A DNA stretch of 64,000 nt from Urechis unicinctus (taxonomy: Eukaryota; Annelida; Polychaeta; Xenopneusta; Urechidae), in assembly GCA_034190875.2 (NCBI GenBank), contig CM067344.1:17678082-17742081 (forward strand), given 5' to 3'. Each line of letters starts with the position of its first letter. Positions within the stretch are counted from its first letter, which is position 1. This document shows, one piece after another, positions 1 through 14,700 of this stretch. Both the position numbers and the translations under genes were made by a program. The notes beneath the pieces are model-generated. The model had not been told where the DNA came from. It ran no database searches and was given only the letters and a program-made list of their open reading frames with translations.

Positions 1-592
1 CTGTCTACTGACTTACCATGTCTACTGACTTACCATGTTTACTGACCCACCCTGTCTACTGACTTGTCTTGTCTACTGACTTGCCTTATCTACTGACCCA
101 CCCTGTCTACGGATTTACCCTGTCTACTGACTTTCCCTGTCTACTGACCTACCTTGTCTACTGACTTACCCTGTCTACTGACCTACCCTGTCTACTGACC
201 CACCCTGTCATCTGACCTACCCTGTCTACTGACCTACCCTGTCTATTGACTTACCATGTCTACTGACCTACCATGTCTGTCTACTGACCTGTCTACTGAC
301 CTACCCTGTCTACTGACCTACCCTGTGTACTGACCTACCCTGTCTACTGACCTACCCTGTCTACTGACTTATCTACTGACTTACCCTGTGTACTGACCTA
401 CCCCCTGTGTACTGACTTACCCTGTCTACTGACCTACCATGTCTACTGACCTACCCTGTCTACTGACCTACCCTGTCTACTGACCTACCCTGTCTACTGA
501 CTTACCCTGTCTACTGACCCACCCTGTCTACTGACTTACCCTGTCTACTGACCTACTCTGTCTCCTGACATACTTTGTCTCCTGACTTGCCT
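1..592. repeat. 17-bp minisatellite running off the window edge
   Basis: A unit close to CTGTCTACTGACCTACC repeats about 34 times with C/T and small length variation; some copies are shortened. More decayed versions continue to about 725. The array starts before base 1, so its true length is unknown. Short open frames through it are by-products of the repeat. Confidence 0.95.
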
Positions 593-1374
593 TGCATGTT
601 TTCTTGCCTTTTCTGTTGAATTTCCTTGTCTGTCGATTTATCCTATCGACCATTTGCCTCTCCATTTGTACTAATTTATCCCGGACAGTGACTTGCCTTC
701 TTTTCGTCTTGTGTTCTGACAAATCTCTCTACCCATGCTTGCCCTGGTTGGTATGGCCAACAACCATCAAGGTCCAATACATAATTATTTATCATGCACA
801 TCAAACTAACCTTCGTAATGTTTCATCATTCCCACGAAATCGATATGCATCCAACTTTTAAATTCACGCCTAGTTCCCATTATGCGTCGTTCACAGTAGG
901 ATTTGACTAATTTCTTTTTAAACACATCACTATATCCACTGTTAGCATATAATTCCTACACCTTTTCCCCGGTGATCTACTCTTGAACTGCTCGCAGCTG
1001 GTGTATTCTAATTCCTTGTAGGTACTTCCGTGTAGGAGGATTTGTTGATTGCTGTGTTTGTTTGTTTTTATTCTTGCTATTCGTAAAAATGACATCCCTC
1101 TTTATTGCGTTCATCAGTCAAAAGTTGTGAAACATTGTATTGTAATAAAGATTAACTTCTTTACAAACTCGTGGATTCACTTGACCGACACAAAATTAAC
1201 TTCTTCGCTAACTCGTGGATTCACTTGACCGACAAAAAAATAACTCACGGCCGGTAGGAACATTTTACCGACTGTTTGTACAACTAAGGAATTAATTATA
1301 AATAAGGCAATGACATCGATGCTCATCTAATTCACAGCTAAAAGATGCTAACCAGCGACATGAGTAACAAAGGC
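593..1374. other. Intergenic stretch with a 44-bp tandem duplication
   Basis: I see no gene. The first part is decayed 17-bp repeat. At 1151-1238 a 44-bp segment is present twice in tandem (each copy contains ACTCGTGGATTCACTTGACC) with a few differences. The remainder is AT-rich unique sequence. Confidence 0.7.
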
Positions 1375-1380
1375 ATCAAC

Positions 1381-1676
1381 CTGGTCAGGAACAACCCCGC
1401 TCCATCAACCTGGTCAGGAACAACCCCGCTCCATCAACCTGGTCAGGAACAACCCCGCTCCATCAACCTGGTCAGGAACAACCCCGCTCCATCAACCTGG
1501 TCAGGAACAACCCCGCTCCATCAACCTGGTCATGAACAACCCCGCTCCATCAACCTGGTCAAGAACAACCCCGCTCCATCAACCTGGTCAGGAACAACCC
1601 CGCTCCATCTACCTGGTCAAGAACAACCCTGCTCCATCAACCTGGTCAAGAACAACCCTGCTCCATCAACCTGGTA
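1381..1676. repeat. 29-bp minisatellite, ten copies
   Basis: Ten units of exactly 29 bp start with CTGGTCAGGAACAACCCCG and end in CTCCATCAAC. Copies differ at few sites (CAGG/CATG/CAAG, CCCCG/CCCTG), so the array is young. As 29 is not divisible by three, the frame cycles and still stays open, giving a spurious 110-codon frame. Confidence 0.96.
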
Positions 1677-3126
1677 AATCACAACGTCAAGCTTTGACAT
1701 GCCATGTTGGCACTAGTTCATCAGCACGGCGTACTACGGGCAGATCACCGAAACCATTAAATACTCCCAGTTACTCCGCCCCAGACGATTACATGCAATT
1801 ACCTGGATATATTGACAATAATATTGACACAAATAGATCCGACCGGATGCGGAGGCAGGTGAGTGCGAGGGCGATATGCTATCACTTGGGGGATAAGCTG
1901 AATGATAATTAAAAGAAGTTCTTATACTACAGCCTGGCTCGGAGTAGTCAACAAGTGATGTCAGACTGACCATCTCCTCTTCGTCGCCACTTACCACACA
2001 TCGTTAGGTGCCGTATGGTCGTCAGTGAGATTACGATAGCCATTGGTCACCATTAGTCACGGCGGTTGGTCGCGTCGCCATTCAGCTCACCTACCGAGTG
2101 GACATCCATTAAGTATTTAGAGCATTTAAAGGGACAGACTTGACAGGAGATATGCTGGCTTCGCTTTGGGTAACCACTTGACTTGCAGTCTGGTTTACGG
2201 AAGCTGACCGACGAAGACACCTGCCCTGTCATGTCAGCCAATTAGACACCGGTATGTCACGTACATTACAAGGCAGGTCGCAGAGAGTAAGGGGAGGTAG
2301 ACGAAAACTGAAGGAAAGGAAGATCAATTGGATGTTTTGATTAGAGGGTGAGTGTCAATGAGGCGGGGGTATTCGTGTCCTCCCTTACCCTTCATTTTGT
2401 GGAGTGGAAATGTCTTACAGACGAAGAGGGCAGCAGCCGGACACTGTGACATCTGTCGGTCGTCTGAGAGCTTCACTCGACCTGGCTCGTACGATACGCG
2501 AATCTCAGAGAGGGTGTAGGGGTGGTGGGGGTGGGGGGGACGTGGTGTAGGAGATCAGTTTGTTGTACCTCTGTGAGTTACCGATGAGGAGTTATGCTGA
2601 CTGCATCCCGAAGTTAGCAGGAGGACCGACAGGCAATAGAATATCGTGTTTATGTCTGAGTAGAAGAGTAGCCTGAAGGAGTTTGTTTGATAGCAGATGA
2701 AATGAAACTGTCTTGACTAGTAAGTGTGTAGTCGGCTGCGGACTTGAGATAGGAACGTCTGTGTGGTGATAGCGAGGTAAGGGGATCCTCAGTGTTAAGC
2801 TTGTCAAGGAGCAGGTCGCTTGTGTTTATAGGGTGAATGGTCTTAAAAATGGATAGCTATAAGAGGCTGGTCTATCAGTGTTTATTATGCTGCCTGTGGT
2901 TGTCGAGAAAAGGAACACCCTTGTACGTGTATGTGTGCAGTTTCCGCTCTTTGTGGGTATAAAAAAATGAAAATGTAAGTGCGTCGGTGTTCGTCTTCTG
3001 TTCCTCCTCTTGTGTGGTTAGCCATGTAATCAACCACGGCCATGACAGGGCTCTCATATATAGGACCTCGCTACCTCAACTTGAGTTCTCCCCAAGTCAA
3101 CAACAGTGAACGCAGTAAGAAATGCC
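1677..3126. other. Intergenic DNA, no gene seen
   Basis: Mostly unique sequence. A G-rich run at about 2518-2550 (GGGGTGGTGGGGGTGGGG) could form a G-quadruplex. No open frame here shows domain or family similarity that I recognise. Confidence 0.6.
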
Positions 3127-3303
<177 letters not shown>

Positions 3304-6300
3304 ATGTCACTACACCCCCTACATCTTACCCCTATCTTTACTAGCCTGTTCCCCCAACCATCCGGCCTCGTGACGCCCGCTGACAGCGACTCCTATTGAC
3401 CAGGCTTTTAACGGGATAGACTAGCTAGGATAGACCGACAGCGTAGTTACTCGCAGACATCCTCAACCCACTTCATAAGCGGATACGTGTCGTCATTGGC
3501 CATCCTCTGTATCTATTGTTCACCTCCATCCCAGTCACACCGCCGTCACTTCTAACACCAGCCTCTTATGCGCGCCCTCTCAGCTCCGCCGCCATGACCG
3601 GAAGCTGACCAATATTTGAGGCGATCAGCATTGAGGTAACCGTCACAATGGCTGCGGCGGCGCTGACAACACTGACCCCGGGTGGTAAGACTTGGCGACA
3701 CTTTCCTATGTACGCAGAAGATGCATTGATATTGTCTAGTTATATACAGATCGATTGCGACGGCGTGATCACATCCGGGGAGATATTGCTGCTGGTTTTA
3801 ACAAATTTCCTGCTTTCTTTGCTGCAAGTGACAGCGTGAGGTCAGTCATTGATCGGCAGCAAATCTTGTCTGTTTATTGACACACACACATTACTGTTAA
3901 TACGACAAGTGTTTGAGGAAATATATGCATAACATCCTTCCCAGCTATGGACGAAAATATTAGACTTTCACTTGGTCCAACAATTAGGCATTGTTTGACT
4001 CTCAGGCTTCCTATACAATCAGCCGTACGCTTGAGAACAACGAAAACGCTACACATACCTCATATGAACACTGGATCTTCCAACCAATTTCGATTTTTTT
4101 AAATTTTCCGAATATATTGTCATATTTATGTCATCATACATGTTTAATTCCTGAAACATATCTCCAATCAGCCGGTGAATGATATTTTAAAACTGTGTGC
4201 ATTCTTCGAACTTAATGGACGATCTCCCTTTCAATAGCGTATTTAGAAATTATACACATTCCTGATCAGTCCTAATTACATGCTACTCGTCAGACTGTCA
4301 TTTAACGCCCTTTAAATCGAAATGATATTCCGATTCACCCCATAAGTTACCAAGGCTGTGGTAGGATGCATTAGTCTTAGCGTCGCCCATTCCTTCCCCT
4401 GACGCCCACCTCGCTAGCGTGGGACGCTGCTCACTAAGCATGGCGACCGACCCGACTTGTTCTGCTAAGGGCGGACAGGTAAAGAAATTAAAACCCGGTG
4501 ATTAGTCCAGGTAATAAGCCGTTAATAAGGTGATATTCATCATATGATACCTAAATTGCCCGTGAGCTACTGGGGAACATTCCTTCAACTAATTGATTTA
4601 ATATTTATAAGTGCTGATTATTTAGCTGATATAAACATGAATACTTGCCTTGTCGCATCTTAGGTGTAGAACTGGAAAGGTCCCTTCAGGCCCGGAGCTG
4701 CATTTAAAACAGTTCAGGTTTATTCCGTACACAAATAAACCTTAGTTAGTCGATGATTGTTTCACTGCAGTCACATCTAAAAAAGAAATACTGACTGTAG
4801 TGGGTTAGCCAGAACATGCAGAGAGCCAGTCTGTGCGCGGTTACTGTGTAAGGCACTAGCCATTATGTTCCTTCGCCCCACGCTCTCAATGTGAGCGGTC
4901 AAGTACGGAGTCGATTTATTTGCAAACAGAGAGAAATGTGTTGACAGTTTACGGCGGATTGTCGGAGATCCGCATTTTGCGATACGAATGTTGGAGCTAA
5001 ACTTTCATTTTCCCAATGGTATTACCTTAACTGATGTAAGAGTAACAAACCTCGTCCAAGTGGTTAGTTAATGGTGTACTGCGTGCAGTTGATTGCAGCT
5101 TAGGGACATATGTGTGCCTATCGCTGGTGGTACATCAGTACAAGCGGGGACATCGGCGTGCTCGCGGCCTTAGTCTCTCTTCACTTAGGGGTGGAGTGGC
5201 GGGGGTGATTTTTGCTGAGACAGCAGTTTCTCTTTTGGGGCCGGTTGACAGGTCCTTATTGGGTCTGGCTGGGCCTGATAGCGCCAGGATACAACCCACG
5301 TCAGCGGCGTTATGACACACTTAATAATGATGTACGCTTGGCCACTCTGCATTTGCATGCCCCGTCAGCTACCAATATGTGCCTCTTTCCTCTTGCACTA
5401 GGCTCCCTTGGTGCCTCAATGTGACAGTGCATAAGGAAGAAGGAGGGCGTTGAGGATTCCGTCTGGTGGGTGGTGCTGCCCGCGATCCATCACCTCATAG
5501 CAAGTCTCAGCTAATTGCCTCAGGGAGCACCCCGTCATCCATCTGTCAGCAAACAGTCAAAAGGCAAGTCATACAGGGGTTAGGACAGGAATGAGGAGGG
5601 TATGTGAGGGCCCCAAGAGAGGAGGCAATCGGTGTGGGACTCTATCATTGGATGATGGGATGGCTTCTTGCCCTTATAGAGGGCGGCTGTCATAAGGCCA
5701 AGCTCCCGGTCTCCCCCGGGTTAATCCCACGCCAAGCCACCATCCTTCATCAATGTTCAGCCACCATACAAATGGCGAGCAAGTGCCGTCACCTGCGGCG
5801 TCAACCTACAGATGAAAGTGTCAATATCTATCAGTGATATAGGATGTCCCTGTTAATCTGGCATGAAGCGAGTGCATTAGGTAGAGGAGTCGACGGCAAT
5901 AATGCGAGTGCCAGACAATCTGCTGCCACCTCTCGCGGCCAGTCACACTGCAGGGATTCAACTCTCGTCGCCCATCATAAGGCGCGGTTCAATCTCTATT
6001 ATGCTGAGTCGGTCGTTTTGTTTTGTCGGCGACGGCGAGGGGGCATCTCAGCGGGACCAAGTGCAGATTGACATGGGAATTAGATGTCCTTCTCTCGCTA
6101 ACCTCTCACATCGAAGCCAAGTCACACGATAGCCGAGATGCTAATGACACGTCACGACAAAAGGCGTCGTATGCTAGCTTAGTCAAGAATCGATTGACTT
6201 TAGAAACACATGAATGATATCATAAGGACTGTTTTGTTACGTCATTGCGGGATGGTGGTTAGTATTTATCTAACTAGGAGGCCTTGTTGAAAAAACAATC

Positions 6301-8763
6301 AATCACAGACACAATTTTTTTCCGCATATGTAACAGCTGATTTAAGAGTGGTGTCGCGCTCAATTAAACACTAAAGCTCCCGCTAGAGGGAGTTGCAGGG
6401 CTAGCATCTCCAAGCAAAGACAGTTTTATCATTTATGCAAATAAGTTCAACCACGCACGTCCCAAGCGTGCGATGACAATGCGGCCATAATTAATGCACC
6501 ATACATACAGGCACAATAAACACCGCCGTTGACTCGGCAATAGATAGCTACTGTGAGATTCTCACTTCATTGGGGCTGCCTGATGAATATTCTCACACGC
6601 TCCACTTAACCGTAGGGACCTTGTCTGGGATGCCCTATCAGGCCACCCTAGCCCCTCCCCGTCCTCACCAAATACAAGTCCTATATTGAAGGCTAAACAG
6701 ACGTTACCGCTAAAAGAAATTAATCTCTAAAAGGAAACATGAATATTTATGAGAGAGGGCACTGGGATGATGTGACAGATAAGGTTGAGATGCTGGTATT
6801 TGCGATGAGAGTTATAAGTCGGCACTCTGGTTAAATATCATAAAAAGGAAGCATTCCCAGAATGCCCACCTTGCTATCCCATGAAACGCTATTGTTGGTC
6901 GGTGTATGGCGGAACGCACTTGGATGAAATTACAAACCCAGCTTCAAAAGGGGTTGTGGCTGATGAGGCCTACTGCATCAACCAAACAGCCCGGCAAAGC
7001 GACGAGCCACACAACTCGCTTATATATCTCTTCTGACAACAGATGTCTCTAAAATATTGCTATCGTTCTACATCAAAAAGCACAAAGTATAGCCCCATGA
7101 AAGGCCGCAGTGATTTGCTATTGTTCAATACAGGAAATGTTTCACAATAGAGGTTGCCATTCTGGTTGGGTCACCTTGCCTGGACAGATCATTATTAACC
7201 CCTTTATATCCCACTTGTAAACAGATTTGGACCAGGTGCCCTTGCCGCTTTGTAGAAAGAAGAATGACCAGACCAGCTTTTGTCTGCTTATAATATCCTC
7301 CTATTGAGGGAGTGACCAGGTCAAGTCGATACATGTCGGGTTAGGATATCAAGTTTCAAACTCAACTTAAGAGAGTAAGGTTTGGTATGAGAGCGCCGAG
7401 TCGATCTTGCTAACGACCATTGCAAAAATATTACATCGAGCGCCATGTCAAAAGATTGTCTGCGAAATCTGGATGTCGTAAATGTAAATGCTCTCATCTT
7501 CATTATCATTTTCATGTCCGTCAACATCATCATGACATTTATAATAACACTTATCATTAATAGCGTCATCCTCATCTTTATCATCATGACTATCCATAAT
7601 TAGATCATCTCACGACCGTCGTCGTCGAAGAAAAACGCCATGAGCATTATATCACCGTCGACATTCAAATCATTTGAGACTCATATCTGAAAGTCAAATA
7701 CTGCCGACTGCGAACAAATACACAATCAGTATGTTCCTCTCGTGATGTCTCCCACTGAATTCACCCGTAGAGGGCTTGAGTATAGGAACGAGCGCTATGC
7801 TGCCACGTCATCCATATGATAATATTGACAGATATTTACATGTAGACAAGTCACCACGATTGCCAATGGCCCATTTGATCATCAGTCGGATCTGCATCCT
7901 TAAGCTGAATGGGCGTGTATGGTTGATCCAAGCAGCACTAGCCCCGGGCAGTGTAGCCTTCCCCATTTCCTCACTCTCTCCCCTATTCTCGTACCACTCA
8001 GCACAAAAGCTTTCGCCTTCACTAAGCTACAATAATGTTGTTTGATAAATTGATGATGCTTCTGTGACAGTTCACAACAAATGTCGGCAATTTCCTGAGC
8101 GATTCACTCAAGTGCATCTAGATTTCCGTTGAAAAGACCCCTGGCGGCAACCATTAAAGCACACGCAGTTCAGAGGACCACGCTAGGGGGCGTTTTAAGG
8201 CATGCGACCACGCGTCAGGCGGCAAATATCCGAAGGCAGGACACAGGGGTCTGGAAGGGCTCAATGATTGGGAAACTTTGCTAGTTAGGTTTCCTGATAT
8301 CTTACATGAATGAATATGTTAAACTACGTGGACCGTTATTCGAGTTAAACATCGTAGGCTTTTAGGTTTCCATACCAATCGACATATCCCCTAGCAAACC
8401 CATGTCTTTGATGGAGTAGGTAATGAGCCTACTTATATGGTTTTTTTAAGATCCTAAGATCCAATTACGGAGCACGCCCAGCTCGAATATAATCGAATAT
8501 ATGTTCATTTCCAATCGGATATATGTTCATTTCCGTTTAGAGTTAGATACTCCGATCGAAGCTTCCTTGTTTCATGAAGAGAGGGCTATACCGCCGAGCA
8601 TCCTATCAATGTGTACCCTAAACAGCGCAACCCGGTGATCAACGCGATAGAAAAAAATACAGGAGTTGAAAAGAAAGAGTTTTTTTTATATCACTGCATG
8701 TTATAATGAACCTGTCCCAGGGCAAATGCCCGGTCCAAGCTCTTACAGTTAATCCCATGTCCA

Positions 8764-8765
<2 letters not shown>
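3304..8765. other. Intergenic DNA, no gene seen
   Basis: Unique sequence with no exon-like segment that I can tie to a known family. Minor items are a degenerate ATCAT-rich patch at about 7495-7590 and a perfect-length 22-bp tandem duplication at 8491-8534 (both copies end ATATGTTCATTTCC). Confidence 0.55.

Positions 8766-8766
<1 letters not shown>

Positions 8767-8796
<30 letters not shown>
8767..8796. repeat. (GCT)10 trinucleotide repeat
   Basis: Ten uninterrupted GCT triplets. On the minus strand they fall in a 165-codon frame as poly-Ala, but that frame shows no domain or splice context and I do not call it a gene. Confidence 0.95.
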
Positions 8797-11700
8797 AAAA
8801 GCGTGGCTGGAAACCAGCAATAGCGGGAGGGGTTTGATGAGGTGAAGGGAGGGAGAAGGAGTGATAAGACAGACGGATGGACGATATCTTGTTGAGAAAG
8901 AATGCTACAACAAGATGAAGAAGCAGCCTGCGTATCACTCGGGCAGACGAGCGAGATGCCGCGGGCGTGGATGCTATAACTGTCATATGTGTATACATTT
9001 GTTACAATGTATAGCGACAATAAGATGAACTGTGATCGCGCTACCAAGACACGGTTGCTGCTGTCCCTGGGAGGCTGCACATCAAGATGGCTGGCGTAAC
9101 TCTGAACAGAGACACATTCCTTGTGGTTATTCAGGGAATGACTCTCCATGCTACACACCGTACATATTGTAAGATAATGGGAAAACACTTAACCGACTCG
9201 TTACCCATCATGCGGTTTGAGTCATCCAAGAAATCTTAATCAGCACCATCCAAACAACTAAACGTATAAAACCTTCAAGATAAAATCCCTCCATTCATCC
9301 AAGGTTATGAGAGATATCACAAAGAGACCACAGTACGTTATTCAAGTCGACCTCAATACCGCTATTTTGGACCTCACCGTCTGAACGTACCAGGGCGAAC
9401 CCCTAACCGTCCGTTCCTCTGATAACGTTCCTCTGTTCATCTTGCATAGGCCACTTGTGTGGAAGAAATGAAACACGAGGAAGCGATCACTAGCATACCT
9501 AATGCATCCAACAACTCATCGTTGGGATGGTCTTGATATCAGTTTGGATATATTGTCATCTCTACCGGCTTGTTGGTGCGGAGCGGATGGTGGATGTCAG
9601 CAGTGGTGACCAGTGTCAACTCATTACATTTGTGTATCGATTTAATGACCGATGACTGATGTGCCAATACTGACCATTGTGACGTCATCGCGATCCAATC
9701 TAACCAGAAGAGAGGGGCGTGAGGGACAAAACGTCCGTATTATCTTTGCTGTGCTATTTGAATCGAGACCAATTGACGTGAGCGATCTATTGATGTTCCG
9801 CGCAACCTGTCTTCTTCTGATTGTTACGCAGCAGATTGTGACCGAGGAAACCCTGGGGTGTTCGAATTGTTCTCTTTCACGAGATGACCAAAATTAGCCC
9901 AAGTATTGTCATGGTCAGACGCAGTCGGTGACGTAACTAGGGTCAACATAGATCCCTATCGTGGCAATATATACCCAGCCAAGATTGGCCGCTCCTACGT
10001 GCTATTTTAATTGAAGACGAAATCAAATTGTTCCATTCTCTGACAGCGCATGATGGCGATGTTCCCCCGGGGCCCTCACCTCTCATGTTCTAATGACTGC
10101 ATTCTAATAGAACTAATTTGACAATAAAGCTTGTTAAAACACCCGTGGTGTTAGCCTTACGACTGACGGCTATCTCCGCGGCCCTATATATTTCTATAGA
10201 TGTCTTCAGTGTTCAGGTGTAGTTTAAGTGAAATTCGCCGTCAATAAGATGCCACTCGGGTGGGTGGGACTAATGTCTGTCTCTCTTCTCCGACCATAAG
10301 CAGTTAGTATAACTTATGTCACGGCTTGAATGACTCTGTTGACACTGGTCTCTGTGGCAGTGGTCACCATTCGGGATGACACTGAAGAGGCCGTTGCTAG
10401 ACAGGTAAACCGACCATAAAAGCCCCCTAACACAAAGCTCACCTGACTTATAAGGGTTCAGATTTGTCTTAAAGTGACAAAAGCAGAAAGATCCCCACCT
10501 CTATGGCAAGCGTGAAATAGGTAAAATAAACATGCCATCAATTGTCTTCACTAAAGGTGCTAGGATGGAGCAGGATGGTGGCTAACGGGTAGATGAATGC
10601 TATTATCTCTCCGGCTCATGGCATCTCCTAGCTGTCGCAATGAGAGGAATGAGACGATGCACTATGTCAACATTAGTCGACTTACTGAAGGAATTGCATC
10701 ACGTGGTTTATCAGCCAACCCGGCTTCACAAATTAACTAAGGTACATCAATGTTTCACACAGCGAGTCTCCAATATCGCATACCATGGGCTATAGCATCC
10801 GTTCGTTAATCTCTCTGTTGTAAATTCCACCAGCCTGACATGCAAAATAGATTCAAATGGAAGTCAAAAAGCACAAAAGGAAAGTTGAAAAAGAAGTAGG
10901 AGTGTCATGGTGTGGAGATCGCTTGAGTAGTGTGCGGGGTCGGCAGAAGCGCCATCTGGTGTGCTGGTCAGAGATAGAGATGTCAACGGCGTTAACTGGG
11001 CGATAATACCCTGACTACTAGTCGCCTCCCCGCATTCTCGCTCATTTATCACGGCTGAATTAGGCCAAGTGAAGGGAACTGTCCATGTATAGACTAGAGA
11101 CAGCCTTGTTAGGGTGCTTTGGTGCATGGAGGTAGTGTGGTCAAGCTGATCAGCCAACCGAAAGACAGTAGAGGCCGTCAATTGGTCAGAGGGTGGGGTC
11201 ACTTATGATATTATATACAGACAATTTATGTTGTGTACGCATCTTGTGTTTAAGCAAGGACATCACGAGCAGATAAAATCAGCACAGGTAAAGGCTGAAA
11301 TATCAGTACGGTCCAATATTTCAAGTCGTTCAGTAATTTCACTCGAATGGCTTGAAGTGCTGCAATAACTTCGGTGAATTACGCATAAACGATTGCTCGA
11401 TAACGGCATCACATATTCTTCTCTGTATTTCACTCTGATATTGATCAACACCTTAGATCAACTTAGCGACACATCAGTGGATTAGTTAATCGGTGATACC
11501 AAATTGGTTCGCAATGAAGAGTGACCCCCTAGCTCATATCCCTTGCCTTCAGTGACAGCGTCTCTATACGTAGTCTGGTAAATACTGACCACTTGACGAC
11601 TCGAGCAGTGACAGGAGGCTGTTCCCTCCCTTTCTCCCCATCCCTCCATTACCCCCAATGAACTATGACCTCCAAAAGGTTTTTCAACATCCTAATTGGC

Positions 11701-14700
11701 CTATCTTGTCAGCTCTGGTCGCAAATATCCATCAGGCTGTCTCCCTATCGCCTGTCATCATGCTAAGCAGCTAGTCGATTGCTTTCGACCAAGTCATGAT
11801 TGCAAGTCTCGTAGGACAGATTGAGAGCATGCTCCCCGCTGCCCCACCAAAAGACAACCTTCCCATCACCCCATACGCCCCTTCCTCAACAGCCATTGTC
11901 GTTAAATAAAATTAATATCATTGACATTCAAAATCCGCTTTGTCATTCAAAGCAGCACAAGCGACTGCTTCCAGTATTGTCAAGATATTATCTCTTGCCA
12001 AATCTTTGTTTTTTTATGACTGAATTATTCCACAGGGGAAAGCAAAGCAAGAAGTGAGCTTGCATTTATTATCTACAACTCTGCTTACCCAATGTGATAC
12101 AACGATAAATCTTGGACTCATTTACAGAATGCCCATGCACACATATTTGAGATGGCCGTTGCAGCTTTATCTATTTCATTGTAATCAGTTGCCTAATGAC
12201 CCATCCCCTCCTACGATGTCCGACATCTTGTCAACTTAAACTGGTAGCGAGGCAACCATTGGTACTTGGCAACAATTCCGTAATTGGCCATCAGTGGGTT
12301 GACTGGGTGATGGCTTCAGGGGAGGTGGGCGTTGCTGCTCTCTATCTGATCGCAGGCGCTGACGAGAATCCTCTGATTGCGGAAAGATGGACATTAAACT
12401 TTCATCGATGTTACCGGAGATGCAAAGATGGTTTTGGCTTCAATTCATCTTCACAACAAGGGCGAGTTGTCAAGGCAGCTGGTGTTTGGGATACAGCGAC
12501 TCGCCAGCGTCGGATAGATCTCCCATAATTAGGCTGAGCTGAGTACGGGTCGTGGGTTAGACGGGCAGACATAATTAGAGCTGGCTTGATTGAAAGGGAG
12601 TGATTACATTTAATCATAGCTGCATCCTGGTCGTGCTGCGGGATGGAGCGCACCAAATATGGTATCACGGTCCTTATTTGGTGAGTCGCCTGCGCAAAAC
12701 ATGGAGGCGATGATTTGTGGCACGATACGGCGTGATTGCGGTTCTCTGACAACTGTTATAATTTACGCTTTGTGTTGATTGAGGTGAGATTAAGAGATAC
12801 TGCTTTCTTATTTGACTGTCCATCTGCTATAAACATGAATGTGACTTTTCGTGAGTCCGGGCACTTGCTCTTTTGCCTCTTTCTACATTGCCGACGGCCC
12901 ATCTGGACTCCAGATGGCGCTGTCTGTTGAGTGGGGGGCAGTCGTACAACAAGGTAATTGTCATCGTTGTATCTCTCTCACCTACCTGTCTGGACCTATC
13001 CTAGATATCATTTATAAGACACAGGTACATAACAGGTGAGGCATTAATCAAGTGGAGGACATTATCGGACAGGTGAAGATGATGTTTCATTGGATTTACC
13101 TGCCTTGTTGTTTGTTGGAACAAACATTATGCAGGTGATTTGCAACACCATTTCTATATTTGTTCGCAGCCAAGCTTCATTCAGAATAGCCCAAAAGACC
13201 AACGTCAGGTTCTATTTATCACCTTGTCGGTCCAACAGTTTAAGCTAATTTTTTTGGTCGATGCATTCGATCAACCCAGAACTCACCACATTTTTCACGA
13301 AATATGCATGTTCTGACGAGTTTCGGGCGATCAGTGTCGAAAGTTATTATCGGTTTGAGATAATGTTTCATATTCCTATCGTCTGCGGAAAACTATATTT
13401 TCGATAACTTTCCAAGTTTACCGGTGATATTTTCTTCCGAAATACAAGCGCGGAGGACGATATCCCAGACAGCCCCAGAAACTTCCGATGTAAATAAGGC
13501 GGTGAGAACATAGGCAAAAACTATAGCTGATAATTCCTGTCGCCTTTTCCCCAGGTTTTCGTTGCTTTCTTCGTGATTTGGTGTGATATTTGTGCGACCG
13601 TGAATGTTAGTGGCCTTTTCTACATGTTAGACTAGGTCATTTTAGCTTTTAGCTTCGTGCCACAAATAGTCCCTGTGAACCCGCGTCTTGTGAGTAGTCT
13701 CGCCTATGTTCCAATTGGTGAATGCTCCCGCTGGTCAGTTTCCGCCGCCTCGCCGCCATGTTGCCAAGTCGGGCTCAGATATTACCGTTTTGTGTGTTTT
13801 GGGCCAAAATACTTATTCACAGGATACTGTTGTTGCTGAAATTCAGCTTCTGGTCCTATAAATGTTTGGTAAGTTGATTTTATTAGCTAAAACTAGGTAA
13901 AGCAGCGGAACTCTTTATGATTCCGTTGACTTATGCCGGGAATATGCGTTGGACGCCAGAACTAAGAGGGAGTGCATGCATCACTCCCGTACTTAGTTCG
14001 AAAGAGCTAATTCACAACGTTTCGTTGAATGAGGATAATCAACAAGTTTCCAACAAGAACTCCATATATGGTCAAGAATGTCACACAAGGGTTGGGTATA
14101 ATTCACATTCGCGAGTGTTTGAGAAGATTGTTAGCCTCTACTGAAGAGCCATATGAAATAAAAGAATGTATGTGAATGGTGGCCAAAAAAAACCCCGAGT
14201 CAATACTGGTTTTCGTGTGGGACGTTACTCGGCTCTGGCAATATACACCTGACATTCTCACAGCCCAGCCTGAGATATGATGACCACACAAAGATCTTCT
14301 TGTTCTAAGATACACCTTAGCAGGTTGGCAGGCAGGTGTGTGTTGTCTGTCCGGCAGCGCAATTACAGCGGGTCGTTTAGAGGGACGAATTGAGCAGTAT
14401 TCTCATGAGGTGGGCGGGGCTTTGCCAGCACGGTCGCCTCATTGCTTCGCAATGTCGGAGATAGCGAGAGACGGTTGTGCAACTGAGCAGAGAAAAAATG
14501 GGTAAATAGTTGTTCACATGGCACTTGGTTGTTTGCTTGATAGATCCTCGAGATACAGGTGTGTCTGTGAGATAGCAGGTAAGTATAGGGGTCAGTCAGT
14601 GCAAATCAGTGGCCAGGCGCTCATTTCAAAGTGCAACTCACAATATTTGAGACTAGATTATCACAAGACAATGCACCAATCAGCTGTGGTTAAATGCGTT

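Noticed and set aside
6435..6442. Octamer ATGCAAAT, also at 34153-34160 and reversed at 5351-5358
   Set aside because: Two or so are expected by chance in a window this size on both strands; no clustering.
8691..9188. 165-codon minus-strand frame containing a poly-Ala run
   Set aside because: The poly-Ala is the GCT microsatellite; the rest has no recognisable domain.
12196..12528. 110-codon plus-strand frame with no internal repeat
   Set aside because: No motif or family likeness, no convincing splice borders, and neighbouring frames are equally open.
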